NCBI RefSeq assembly: GCF_022678645.1
Contig: NZ_JALBWV010000016.1
Span: 1 to 64,000, forward strand
DNA length: 64,000 bases
Direction of reading: 5' to 3'
Source of the DNA: Saccharopolyspora soli
GTDB taxonomy: Bacteria; Actinomycetota; Actinomycetes; Mycobacteriales; Pseudonocardiaceae
In this document: one piece after another, positions 50,213-58,219 of the stretch
Numbering within the stretch: position 1 is the first letter of the stretch
Layout: each line of letters starts with the position of its first letter
Made by a program: the position numbers and the translations under genes
Notes under the pieces: generated by a model
Databases searched by the model: none
Seen by the model: only the letters and a program-made list of their open reading frames with translations
Told to the model about the DNA's origin: nothing

Positions 50213-51126
50213 GCACCCAACCGCCCGGCCCCGGACCGCGCATGGAGTGGATCGCCACCCCACCGGGCGGCCCGCGACGGATCCGGCCGCCGCGTCGGCC
50301 GCGCCGCTACACCGGTCCACCGGCCTACCCGGCCGTGCCGCGGTGGGGCTTCCCACCGCTGGCCTGGCGGTGGCCGCTGGCGCTGCCGACGCGGCCGCAG
50401 GCCGATCCGATGATGCGCGCGGAGTCGGCCGCCGCCACCGCGACGGCGACGCTGTGGATCACCGCCGGTGTGGCGGTGCTGGCCACCTTCGCGGAGGGCT
50501 GGCGGTACGTCCTGCTGCTGATCAGCCGAACTCAGGCGCTACCGCGCACGAGCCTGGCGGTTTCCGACGCGCTGGTCGGCACGACCGGCCTGATCCTCTG
50601 GCTGCTCGGCGTGCTCTGCGGCTTGTTCGTCGTGCTGTGGGGCCTGCGGGCGCGCGCCGCAGCCGCCGAGCGCATCGGGGTGCACAACGTCCGACCGGAC
50701 TGGCAGGTCGTCGTCGGTGTGCTGGTGCCGGGGCTGAACCTGTTCGTGCCCGGCTCGGCGCTGGCCGAACTGGAGCATTCGGTGCTCGTGGCGGAGGGCG
50801 CGCGGAAGCGCGGCGTGCGACCGTTCCCGACCCTGCGGGTTCGGCTGTGGTGGGCGGTGTGGGTCGCGACCCTGCTGCTCGGCTGGTTCGCCTTCCTCTG
50901 GGGATTCCGGGGCAGCGTCCAGGCCCTGGCGGACGGCGTCGTGCTGCATGCGCTCAACAACGCGCTGGTAGCCGTGCTCGCCGTCCTGACCGCAGGGCTG
51001 ATCAAGTACCTGATGCGGCTGCTCGCACCGCTGGACTCGACCGAGCTCAAGCACTTCCGGGTCCGCGACGTTCGAGCGGCGCCGCTGCCCCCCAAACCGG
51101 AGCGCCCCAGCAACGCGCCCCGCTGA
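50209..51126 (+). CDS. DUF4328 domain membrane protein
   Basis: This 305-aa protein has a Pro/Arg-rich N-terminal 55 residues, then four to five membrane helices (first LWITAGVAVLATFAEGW...). A conserved hydrophilic block NVRPDWQVVVGVLVPGLNLFVPGSALAELEH (split here by function only) is typical of DUF4328. Function unknown. GTG start in the GTGA overlap with rhodanese; ATG 50242 is possible. Confidence 0.8.
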   Translation: MSTQPPGPGPRMEWIATPPGGPRRIRPPRRPRRYTGPPAYPAVPRWGFPPLAWRWPLALPTRPQADPMMRAESAAATATATLWITAGVAVLATFAEGWRYVLLLISRTQALPRTSLAVSDALVGTTGLILWLLGVLCGLFVVLWGLRARAAAAERIGVHNVRPDWQVVVGVLVPGLNLFVPGSALAELEHSVLVAEGARKRGVRPFPTLRVRLWWAVWVATLLLGWFAFLWGFRGSVQALADGVVLHALNNALVAVLAVLTAGLIKYLMRLLAPLDSTELKHFRVRDVRAAPLPPKPERPSNAPR

Positions 51127-51188
51127 CCGACCGCCGCGCCGAGCCGGGTGTGCGTCACAAATGACGGCAGTGCGTCAGCCCGCGCCCG

Positions 51189-51194
51189 CATAAT
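51189..51194 (+). promoter_or_regulatory. -10-like CATAAT before the GDPD gene
   Basis: CATAAT, 7 nt, then GTG 51202. One mismatch to TATAAT. Confidence 0.4.
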
Positions 51195-51201
51195 GGGCCG
51201 C

Positions 51202-52023
51202 GTGCGGCAGCCGAGCCCTGACGTTGTTGCGCACCGGGGAGCCTCGGCACACCGCGCCGAGCACACTCGCGGTGCCTACGAACTGGCTCTCGAACAGGGC
51301 GCCGATGCACTCGAATGCGATGTCCGGGTCAGTCGGGACGGGCAGCTGGTCTGCGTGCACGACCGGCGCATCGATCGCACGTCCAGCGGTCGCGGTGTGG
51401 TCAGCGAGCTCACCGTCACCGCGATGTCCGAAATGGACTTCGGCAGCCACCGCGAACTGCCGGAGTCGGCGGACGAGCTGATCCGCCGCCCGGCCGCCGC
51501 GCCGGAGCACGGCGTGCTGACCCTCGACGAACTCCTCGGCATGGTCCAGGACCACCCGCGTCCGGTCCGGCTGTTCGTCGAGACCAAGCACCCGGTGCGC
51601 TACGGCGGGCTGGTGGAGCAGAAGTTGGTCGCGCTGCTGGCCCGGCACGGCCTGGCGGCACCGGTGGACCGGGAGACCTCGCCGGTGCTGATGATGTCGT
51701 TCTCGCAGTGGGCCCTGCGCCGGTTCCGCGCGGCCGCGCCCGGTGTGCCGACGGTGTTGCTGTTCAACAGGTTCCGCGGGTCGTGGCGGTTCGGGGTGCT
51801 GCCGCAGTGGGCGGACCTCGCCGGACCGGACATCCAACTGGTCCGCGAACACCCGGAATTCGTCGCGCGTGCCGCCGCGTTCGGCACCGACACCTACTGC
51901 TGGACCGTCGACGAGCCCGCGGACGTGGCGCTGTGCAGCAGCGCCGGAGTGCGCTACGTGGCCACCAATGCGCCCGCTTCCACCCGGTTCCACCTGGCCA
52001 GTTCACCGGCGCTGGCACGTTGA
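51202..52023 (+). CDS. Glycerophosphodiester phosphodiesterase family protein
   Basis: This 273-aa TIM-barrel enzyme hydrolyses glycerophosphodiesters to glycerol-3-phosphate and alcohol. VAHRGAS holds the first catalytic His-Arg, EQGADALECDVRVSRDGQLVCVHD holds the Glu/Asp metal ligands and second His, and FVETKHP and CWTVDEP mark the C-terminal half. The usual PENT after HRG is AEHT here; the Glu is kept but Asn is replaced by His. No signal peptide, so cytosolic. GTG 51202 is preferred from the -10-like box; ATG 51193 is the alternative. Confidence 0.85.
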   Translation: MRQPSPDVVAHRGASAHRAEHTRGAYELALEQGADALECDVRVSRDGQLVCVHDRRIDRTSSGRGVVSELTVTAMSEMDFGSHRELPESADELIRRPAAAPEHGVLTLDELLGMVQDHPRPVRLFVETKHPVRYGGLVEQKLVALLARHGLAAPVDRETSPVLMMSFSQWALRRFRAAAPGVPTVLLFNRFRGSWRFGVLPQWADLAGPDIQLVREHPEFVARAAAFGTDTYCWTVDEPADVALCSSAGVRYVATNAPASTRFHLASSPALAR

Positions 52024-52170
52024 CCTGGGTTTGGACCCGGCCGAGCTGGGAATTCCGCAGGTGATCCGCTGGGTGGCCGTGGACGTGAGTCGTTCGCGCC
52101 ACCCTCTATATCCGATTCTTCGCAGTTCGGTAGCGTCACCGCGAAGTGACCGCGAGCGAGGGGATCTGCA

Positions 52171-53121
52171 GTGTCGAAGCGAACCGCACCCAAGCCCCAG
52201 GCAGACACCGGGATCAAACCGCGCCAGCCCTGCCCGTGCGGTTCCGGCAAGCGCTACAAGGCTTGCCACGGGGCCGCCGGTGGCGTCGCCGACGTGATCG
52301 TGACCAGGCCGTTCGAGGGCTTGGCCGCCGAGTGCGAACTGGTGGCGCTGCGCGAGTTCGTGCCATCGGCGATCGCGGAGCTGCCGCTGCGGGACGACGG
52401 GGTGGTCACCCTCGCGACCGTGCTGCCGATGGCTGCGGCGGCCTTGCGGCGCAACGACGACAAGGCATTCGTCGGGCTCCAGGTGCAGACCCATTCCGGT
52501 GATATCAGCCGCGATCTAGCGCGGGCCGTCGAGTGGGTGCGCTCGGCCGAGCCCGGTGCGTCGCTGTCCGTGGTGGGCCCGGAGACGGCCGAAGTCGGCA
52601 CCATCCCGACCCGCCTGCAGGACCTGCTCGACCCGGCCGCACCCCTGGACGTCGAGCTGCACAAGGACTTCTCCTGGTGGCTGCCCGACGATGTGGAGCC
52701 GACCGGCGAGGTGGCGCTGTCCCTGGAGCGGGCGAATGCGGCGATCATGCCCACCGAGCGACTGTCCGCCGATGGTGTGGAATCCGCGTACTGGGTGGAT
52801 GCCGGGGAGAAGGCCCACCTGCGGTGGGTGCGCCCGGAGCCGGAGGAGCAGCTGCTCGCCGCGCTCGCGCGGCTGTCCGCCCGCGGCGAGCTCGCGCTTG
52901 GCGAGGACAGCAAGTACGCCGGATCCTTCCGCGCGCACGGCCTGCTGGTGCCGGTGTGGGACCTAGACCGGGAGAAGCACGCGCGCGAGTGGGACGAGCC
53001 CGCCGCCGAGCTGGGGCGTCGGCTGAGCGAGGCCCTTGGATCGCTGGACGCGCAGCCGCTGGACGCGGCAGAGCGCCGAGCCCGCGACGGTCTCCGGGGC
53101 CGCCAGATCACCATCCGCTGA
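52171..53121 (+). CDS. DUF5926 family protein with N-terminal SEC-C zinc motif
   Basis: This 316-aa protein begins with a basic tail and a SEC-C zinc-binding motif (CPCGSGKRYKACHG, residues 21-34). The rest is a large domain conserved in actinobacteria as DUF5926 (FEGLAAECELVALREFVPSA, HKDFSWWLPDDV, LSLERANAAIMPTERL). SEC-C motifs bind zinc and often contact ribosome or SecB-like partners; function here is unknown. GTG with GAGGGG 7 nt upstream; TAGCGT at 52131-52136 is a likely -10 box. Confidence 0.85.
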   Translation: MSKRTAPKPQADTGIKPRQPCPCGSGKRYKACHGAAGGVADVIVTRPFEGLAAECELVALREFVPSAIAELPLRDDGVVTLATVLPMAAAALRRNDDKAFVGLQVQTHSGDISRDLARAVEWVRSAEPGASLSVVGPETAEVGTIPTRLQDLLDPAAPLDVELHKDFSWWLPDDVEPTGEVALSLERANAAIMPTERLSADGVESAYWVDAGEKAHLRWVRPEPEEQLLAALARLSARGELALGEDSKYAGSFRAHGLLVPVWDLDREKHAREWDEPAAELGRRLSEALGSLDAQPLDAAERRARDGLRGRQITIR

Positions 53122-53243
53122 CCCGGGAAATCCGAAACCGGACCATTGGGCCGAACGGGTGATCAACGCCTCGAAGAGGCAACCCGACATCGCGTTGTGA
53201 CGTTCCCTCCACGGCGATATCCGACCCTGGAGGGGGTGTAGAG

Positions 53244-53822
53244 GTGACCGCGCACCTGCCCGCAGTACCGACCGCCGCCGAGGCGACCGGTGTCTACCAC
53301 GGGCAGGCGCGTCAGGGGGACATGGCGGCAACAGAAGATGACTTCGCGGAGTTCGTCCGGGTAGCGCTGCCCGGACTGATCCGCTACGGCCACGCCCTGA
53401 CCGGCAATCCGCACGACGCCGCGGACCTGGTGCAGACGGTGCTGGAGAAGGTCGGCGCCCGCTGGGCGAAGATCAACCGCAACTGCGAGGATCCCAGCGC
53501 CTACGTGCGCAAGGCGATGGCGAACACGCACGTCAGCCGGTGGCGTCGGACCCGTCGCGAAACCCTGCTCGCCGACTTCCCGGACGTCCCCGCCGCGATC
53601 CAGCACGATCGGCTGGAGGACGAGCCGCTGTGGGTCGCCCTGCGGTCGCTGCCGCCGAGGCAACGCGCGGTGGTCGTGCTGCGTTACTACGAGGGGCTTT
53701 CCGAGCAGGAGATCGCCGACACCCTGGGCGTCAGCTGCGGAACGGTGAAGAGCCAGGCCAGCAAGGCGCTGGCGACGTTGCGCAAGCGACTCGGGCCGTT
53801 GGTGGGGGGAGGTGGCGTGTGA
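53244..53822 (+). CDS. SigE-family (ECF) RNA polymerase sigma factor
   Basis: This 192-aa sigma factor has a 26-residue N-terminal extension, region 2 (EFVRVALPGLIRYGHALTGNPHDAADLVQTVLEKV) and region 4 (LPPRQRAVVVLRYYEGLSEQEIADTLGVSCGTVKSQASKALATLRKRL), matching the actinobacterial SigE/SACE family. GTG 53244 has GGAGGGGG 7 nt upstream; ATG 53322 is the shorter alternative. Its stop overlaps the next gene (TGATG), the usual pairing with a membrane partner. Confidence 0.92.
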   Translation: MTAHLPAVPTAAEATGVYHGQARQGDMAATEDDFAEFVRVALPGLIRYGHALTGNPHDAADLVQTVLEKVGARWAKINRNCEDPSAYVRKAMANTHVSRWRRTRRETLLADFPDVPAAIQHDRLEDEPLWVALRSLPPRQRAVVVLRYYEGLSEQEIADTLGVSCGTVKSQASKALATLRKRLGPLVGGGGV

Positions 53823-54322
53823 TGGATCTGGAGGACGAGCTGCAGCGGATTCTCCGGGACGATCGGCTGGACATCCCGGTCCGCACCGGGGCGGAGTGGT
53901 CACTGGTCGCTGGAGCGCGCCGCCGCCGCCAGCGCACCGGCATGCTGGCCGCGATGGGCAGCGCGCTCGCCGCGACATTGCTGGTGGGCGCCGGGGTGGC
54001 GGTGATCAGCAACCAATCGGACCAGCCGGTGCAGCCCGCGGTGCCGTCCATCTCGCAGACGGTTCCCGACCCGCGTTCGACCGCACCGCTGCAACCTTCG
54101 CAACCGCCAGGCTTGCCACCCGTACCGCAGGTGCCCGGAAACGCGCCGCCGGTGCATCCGAACATCCCGGGCAGACCGACCCGCACGAGCGAACCGCCGA
54201 CGCTCCTGCGGACCACCACTTCCAAGCCGAGGCCGACGACCTCGGAGCCGCCGGTCACCAGCAACCCGTCCGAGTCCGCGTCGCAACAACCCGCTACCGA
54301 GCCCGACGCACCAGGGCCCTGA
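53822..54322 (+). CDS. Membrane partner of the SigE-family sigma factor
   Basis: This 166-aa protein has a cytosolic N-terminus (DLEDELQRILRDDRLDIPVRTGAEWSLVAGARRRRQR), one membrane helix (about residues 41-60) and a Pro/Thr/Ser-rich extracytoplasmic tail. This three-part layout, directly coupled to a SigE-family gene, suggests a regulator or anti-sigma-like partner (inference; no zinc-binding anti-sigma motif is seen). Confidence 0.75.
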   Translation: MDLEDELQRILRDDRLDIPVRTGAEWSLVAGARRRRQRTGMLAAMGSALAATLLVGAGVAVISNQSDQPVQPAVPSISQTVPDPRSTAPLQPSQPPGLPPVPQVPGNAPPVHPNIPGRPTRTSEPPTLLRTTTSKPRPTTSEPPVTSNPSESASQQPATEPDAPGP

Positions 54323-54346
54323 TAGTGGTGACGGGGCGCGATGGTC

Positions 54347-54907
54347 TCAGAGCGCGCCGCCAGCGGTCTTGGGGGCGCTCGCGTCGACGCTGTCGTCGCC
54401 GATCGACTCGCGGGCCAGGTAGTTCTCGACGTCGAACAGGTTGCCCTTGGACCGGTCCACGACGTTGAGCAGCGTGGACATCGAGGAGACCTCCTCGACC
54501 TGCTCCTTGAGGAACCACTGCATGAACTGCTCGCCGAGGTAGTCGCCTTCCTCGCGGGCGGTTCGGGCCAGCGTCTCGATCTCGCGGGTGACCTCGCGCT
54601 CCTGCTCCAGGGCGAGCGCGACGAGTTCGCGCGTCTCGGTGAAGTCGTTGCGCACCTGCTCGATTGCCGGGATGGTCGGCTTGATGTTGTTGTCCATCAG
54701 GTACTGGACGATCATCATCGCGTGGTTGCGCTCCTCCAGCGCCTGCCGGTAGAAGTACCCCGCCAGCCGCGGCAGGTCCTCGTTGTCGAACCAGACCGCG
54801 ACCGCGATGTACTGCTGCGCGGCAGTGAATTCATTTCGGATCTGCTCCTGCAGCAGGTGCTCGAACTTCGATTCCTTGTGCTGAATCTTCTTCGCGGTGA
54901 CAGCCAT
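54347..54907 (-). CDS. Ferritin (BfrB-like iron storage protein)
   Basis: This 186-aa non-heme ferritin is a four-helix protein that oxidises and stores iron in a 24-mer. Ferroxidase ligands are visible: Glu in EQIRNEFTAAQQYIAV, the EERNHAMMIVQYLMD block, and EQFMQWFLKEQVEEV. The C-terminus carries a longer tail (GDDSVDASAPKTAGGAL), as in mycobacterial BfrB. ATG 54907 (MAVTAKK) sits 6 nt after a TATATT -10 box, so the mRNA may be leaderless. Two IdeR-like iron boxes lie upstream, as for M. tuberculosis bfrB, which IdeR activates at high iron. Confidence 0.93.
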   Translation of the reverse strand: MAVTAKKIQHKESKFEHLLQEQIRNEFTAAQQYIAVAVWFDNEDLPRLAGYFYRQALEERNHAMMIVQYLMDNNIKPTIPAIEQVRNDFTETRELVALALEQEREVTREIETLARTAREEGDYLGEQFMQWFLKEQVEEVSSMSTLLNVVDRSKGNLFDVENYLARESIGDDSVDASAPKTAGGAL

Positions 54908-54913
54908 GCAACC

Positions 54914-54919
54914 AATATA
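54914..54919 (-). promoter_or_regulatory. -10 box TATATT of the ferritin gene
   Basis: TATATT on the minus strand, 6 nt before ATG 54907. A CTGGA/TCCAG inverted repeat (about 54922-54936) lies just upstream. Confidence 0.6.
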
Positions 54920-54942
54920 CTCTGGAATCACTCCAGATTCAT

Positions 54943-54957
54943 TTCAGGCGAACCTAA
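54943..54957 (-). promoter_or_regulatory. IdeR/DtxR-like iron box 1 (ferritin promoter)
   Basis: TTCAGGCGAACCTAA matches 12 of the last 15 positions of the consensus TTAGGTTAGGCTAACCTAA. It lies 24 bp upstream of the ferritin -10 box. Confidence 0.6.
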
Positions 54958-54988
54958 GAATGGTGTGGTTCGCCTTGGTGGGGAGCGT

Positions 54989-55007
54989 TTAGCTGAGGCA
55001 ATCCTCA
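54989..55007 (-). promoter_or_regulatory. IdeR/DtxR-like iron box 2 (ferritin promoter)
   Basis: TTAGCTGAGGCAATCCTCA matches 14 of 19 consensus positions. Tandem boxes upstream of the promoter fit activation rather than repression. Confidence 0.55.
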
Positions 55008-55186
55008 AATAATTAAGCCAAGCCAAACCTACGCTGTTTGTGCTGGTAGCGCCTCTGCTGCGCTGCGTGCCCACTGCGCCACCATTCGGCGCCCATTGTC
55101 CGCGGTATTCGGCGAAGCTTTTCCCGCGAAGGGGCACCCAGGGCCGAGTCGCATCGGTCAAGGGTGCCCTTCAAATATCCACCCGA

Positions 55187-56464
55187 TCAAGTGGTCGGGA
55201 ACTGGTCGTCGGCTTTCGGGACCGAGCTGTCCACGAAGTCGTGGAAGCCGTCATCGCTGTCCGGGGTGTTGTTGCCCCAGAAGTTGTAGCCGTCGTAGTA
55301 GCGGCCGCCGTCCTCGGCGTAGTTCTGCTGGTGGTACTGCTCGCCGCCGAGCGTGCCGCGCATCACGATGCTGCCGGGCTTGCGCACGTCGGAGATCTGT
55401 TCGGCGGCGTGGTAGACCCTGCCGCTGCCCGAGGGCTCCTGCCACGGCGGGGCCTTCTCGACAGCCGTCTCGGTGCGGTTCTTGGCGGCTTGGCCGAGGT
55501 CGTCGGCGCGACCGCGCAGCGCGGTGCCGGATTCGGCCAAGTCGTCGGCCTTGCGACCGAGGCTCGTCCCGGCGTCGGAGACCTTGCCCGCCGCCCCGGT
55601 GAGCGAGCCACCACCCTTGGCCAGCGCGCTGCTCGTCGCGCCGAGCGCGTCGCCGCCCTTGCTGATCGCGTTGCCCGTCGCACCTAGCTTGCCGTCAGCG
55701 CCAGCGAGTTTGCCGCCGACCTCGGCCATCGTCTTGGCCATGTCGTCGATCGCCCTGGCGAGGTAGCTGCCCGCCTTGCCGAGCTTGGCCACCAGCTGGG
55801 CGATCTTGGCGGTGCACTTCGCCACCGTCATGCCGATGCGGCCGACCGCGTAGCCGAGGAAGCCCGCCACCGAAGCGCCGAAGCTGATCACCGAGCTCGC
55901 GATGGCCGCGAGCGCGCCCTTGACCAGTTCGGCGACCACCGCGGCGATGATGTCGCGGATCAGGCCGCGGCAGGTGGCGACCATCGTGCCCGCGGTGGCG
56001 ATGGTGGCCGAGGCGGTACCGGCCGCCACGGACATCGCTGCGACGCCGTGCGCGAGTTCCTCGGACCGCTGCCGGTAGGCATCGCCAGCCGGGCCGGACC
56101 AATCGGCGGTGTGCTGGTCGACGGTGCTGGGGATCTGCCCGGCCAGCTTCTCCAGGTCGCCGCGGACCTGCTGCCAGGTGTCGGCACCGGACTTGATGGC
56201 CACCGGGTCACCGGCGAAGAAGTCGAGGATGTCGCGGAACACGAAGAAGTGCTCCATCAGCCAACCGACTCCGGCGGCGAGCGCGACGCCGATCGGGTCG
56301 ATCGCGGTGATCAGCCCGTCCAGCGCCAGGACTCCCGCGCTGGCGGCGAACTCGCCCCAGTCCTCGTTGCTCAGCGCGGTGAAGGTGGCCCGCGCCGAGT
56401 CGACGGGTCCGGCTCCAGAGGTGAACCCGGAAGCGGTGTTCACGTCGCGGAAGACGTCGGTCAC
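55187..56464 (-). CDS. WXG-type type VII secretion substrate with unknown C-terminal domain
   Basis: This 425-aa protein has an N-terminal helical part with the WxG turn (TADWSGPAGDAYRQR, about residues 118-132) typical of ESX/type VII secreted proteins. A long Ala/Gly-rich region (about 160-250) with hydrophobic helices follows, then a repetitive segment (250-330; GGDALGATSSALAKGGG, SDAGTSLGRKADDLAESG). The C-terminal 80 residues form a distinct polar domain (SGSGRVYHAAEQISDV..., YYDGYNFWGNNTPDSDD). That layout resembles a polymorphic toxin, but no immunity gene follows. GTGA overlap with the EspC-like gene. Confidence 0.75.
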   Translation of the reverse strand: MTDVFRDVNTASGFTSGAGPVDSARATFTALSNEDWGEFAASAGVLALDGLITAIDPIGVALAAGVGWLMEHFFVFRDILDFFAGDPVAIKSGADTWQQVRGDLEKLAGQIPSTVDQHTADWSGPAGDAYRQRSEELAHGVAAMSVAAGTASATIATAGTMVATCRGLIRDIIAAVVAELVKGALAAIASSVISFGASVAGFLGYAVGRIGMTVAKCTAKIAQLVAKLGKAGSYLARAIDDMAKTMAEVGGKLAGADGKLGATGNAISKGGDALGATSSALAKGGGSLTGAAGKVSDAGTSLGRKADDLAESGTALRGRADDLGQAAKNRTETAVEKAPPWQEPSGSGRVYHAAEQISDVRKPGSIVMRGTLGGEQYHQQNYAEDGGRYYDGYNFWGNNTPDSDDGFHDFVDSSVPKADDQFPTT

Positions 56465-56763
56465 GGCTCGATCCCTTCGAGGCAGGACGCGATGTCGTCG
56501 TCGGTCTGCCGGTAGTCCTTGGCGCAGTCATCGACGCCGGTGGCGAGTTTGCGGGTGTGCTCGGCGAACTTGCCGATCTCGATGGCGGCCCGCCGCGAGG
56601 TCTCCCGGGCGTCCAGCGAGAAGATCTGGCCGACGAGCCCGAAGCTCTCGATGCCGAAGTCGATGCCGCCGCCCGACTTCCCGGCGGCGTCGATCTGGTC
56701 GGCGAGGCCGCTCAGGTACTCGCCGTGCGTGGCCAGGCGATGCGGGGTGACGGTGAAACTCAT
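56461..56763 (-). CDS. EspC-like type VII secretion target protein
   Basis: This 100-aa helical hairpin protein of the ESX-1 EspC/type VII secretion target family has SFTVTPHRLATHGEYLSGLADQID at the N-terminus and a second helix around 60-90. Such proteins are usually co-secreted with a partner encoded next door. ATG with TGGAG upstream; overlaps the 425-aa gene by 4 nt and follows the YbaB gene by 15 bp. Confidence 0.85.
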   Translation of the reverse strand: MSFTVTPHRLATHGEYLSGLADQIDAAGKSGGGIDFGIESFGLVGQIFSLDARETSRRAAIEIGKFAEHTRKLATGVDDCAKDYRQTDDDIASCLEGIEP

Positions 56764-56778
56764 GGTCGCTCCAGTGGT

Positions 56779-57246
56779 TCAGCGCAGGAACGTCTGCGGC
56801 ATGTCGTCGTCGAAGTCGTCGTAGTCGGCAGCGCCGCGTCTTGGTGCCTGCTGGGGCGCTGGGCGCTGCGCGGGGGTCGGAGCCGCGGGGCTGGCTGCGG
56901 CGGTTTCTTCGGCTTCGGTGATGCGGCTGCGCAGGAATTGCATGGCGTCCGCGCCAGCCACGGGCTCCACCGCCTGCGCGACCCGCTGGGCGACGCTGCC
57001 CTGGGCCGTGCCGTTGAGCCGCAGGATGGTGTTGCGCAGTTCGGTGGGGCCGCGCTGCATCGCTTCCCGGCTGATCTCCAGCTCCTGCAGCGCGCCATTG
57101 GCGTTCACGGTGAGCCGGACCCCGTTGGCGCTGGCGGTTTCGGTCATCGCCGCCAACTGCACCTGCAACTGCTCGGATTGCTGGATCATGGACTCGGCCT
57201 GGGTTTGCAGCGAAGCAAGCCACTGTTCGGTTGTTCGGTCGTTCAC
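56779..57246 (-). CDS. YbaB/EbfC family protein of a type VII secretion operon
   Basis: This 155-aa protein has an N-terminal coiled coil (LASLQTQAESMIQQSEQLQVQLAAM) and the YbaB/EbfC beta-sheet core (GVRLTVNANGALQELEISREAM). The C-terminal tail is Ala/Pro-rich and ends with an acidic DYDDFDDDMP. In actinobacteria YbaB-like genes precede ESX effector pairs; a DNA-binding or chaperone role is not established. GTG 57246 has AAGGA before it. Confidence 0.85.
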   Translation of the reverse strand: MNDRTTEQWLASLQTQAESMIQQSEQLQVQLAAMTETASANGVRLTVNANGALQELEISREAMQRGPTELRNTILRLNGTAQGSVAQRVAQAVEPVAGADAMQFLRSRITEAEETAAASPAAPTPAQRPAPQQAPRRGAADYDDFDDDMPQTFLR

Positions 57247-57285
57247 TCGTGGTCCTTCATGTCTGGGGGACACGCCTTGCGATGA

Positions 57286-58119
57286 TCACTTTGCAGCGGC
57301 GGTTCCAGGACGCTGAGTTCCTTGACGAATCATTAATGACCACAACCAGATTCCGGCTCCGAGGCTGACCACCGGGAGGGCCACGAGTGTCATGATTCCG
57401 GTCCATGTCGGGGAAAACAGCAATGCCAGGGCGATCCCGCAGCAGCCCGCGAGGAGCAATGTCCAGCTATAGCGAGCTCTTTGCGCGAATTTGACGGGCG
57501 CCTCGCGCGGCGGATACCCGTTGCGGCGACGGCCGACCGTCAGCACGGCCGCGACGACGAGCACCACATGTCCGGCGATGATCAGCAGCAGGCCGAGCGT
57601 GGGCCGGGCGCTGTGGCCGATGCCACCGGCGATGACCAGCCACCAGCCCGCGCCCAGCACCGGTAGCAGAGATCGCTGTTCCGGGATGCTCGGCGGGATC
57701 CGGACACCCAGGAAGGCGAGGCCGAGCAGCGGGAGCAACAGCGCCCAGCCGAGCGCCGCGTACGGTGTCGGCTCGGCCACGACCACGTCGGAGCCCCGAT
57801 CGGATTCCCGGCGGACCACCGGTTTCCGGGGCTCGTCCGGGGTCAGCGCGGAATTGCTGAAGTGCCACCGGGTTTCACTGCCGTCGGACCAGCTGACCAC
57901 CGCATCGCAGCTCCACCAGAAGCCCAGGCCGGAGGTGCTGACCGGGCCGACGCGCGCGCAGCTCGTCGCGGTCGCGGTGCCGTGCTTGGTGGCCGCGCCG
58001 TCCGTGGCGGTCATCCCGGTCGCGCCGAGCACGGTCAGGAGGACCAGCGCGACGAGCACGCGCACGAGGACATGCGCGCCGATGCGCACGGCGCGACGAG
58101 GTATCGATGCCGGGGTCAC
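57286..58119 (-). CDS. Membrane protein (DUF6346-like) of the type VII secretion operon
   Basis: This 277-aa protein has an N-terminal membrane helix, an extracytoplasmic loop with a Cys pair (SCARVGPVSTSGLGFWWSCDAVVSWSDG, about residues 52-80) and four or five further helices. The DUF6346 label is recalled, not verified. First gene of the operon leading to YbaB (39 bp gap). GTG with GAGAGGA upstream. It could anchor or translocate the secreted partners. Confidence 0.65.
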   Translation of the reverse strand: MTPASIPRRAVRIGAHVLVRVLVALVLLTVLGATGMTATDGAATKHGTATATSCARVGPVSTSGLGFWWSCDAVVSWSDGSETRWHFSNSALTPDEPRKPVVRRESDRGSDVVVAEPTPYAALGWALLLPLLGLAFLGVRIPPSIPEQRSLLPVLGAGWWLVIAGGIGHSARPTLGLLLIIAGHVVLVVAAVLTVGRRRNGYPPREAPVKFAQRARYSWTLLLAGCCGIALALLFSPTWTGIMTLVALPVVSLGAGIWLWSLMIRQGTQRPGTAAAK

Positions 58120-58219
58120 GGGCTTCCTCTCGCCGGTTGATCAAGACAACGCAACCACCGACGAAGGCCGGAACCCCGTTTCAATACGAACTCTTACCGC
58201 GCCACCGACGTCCGGTGTT

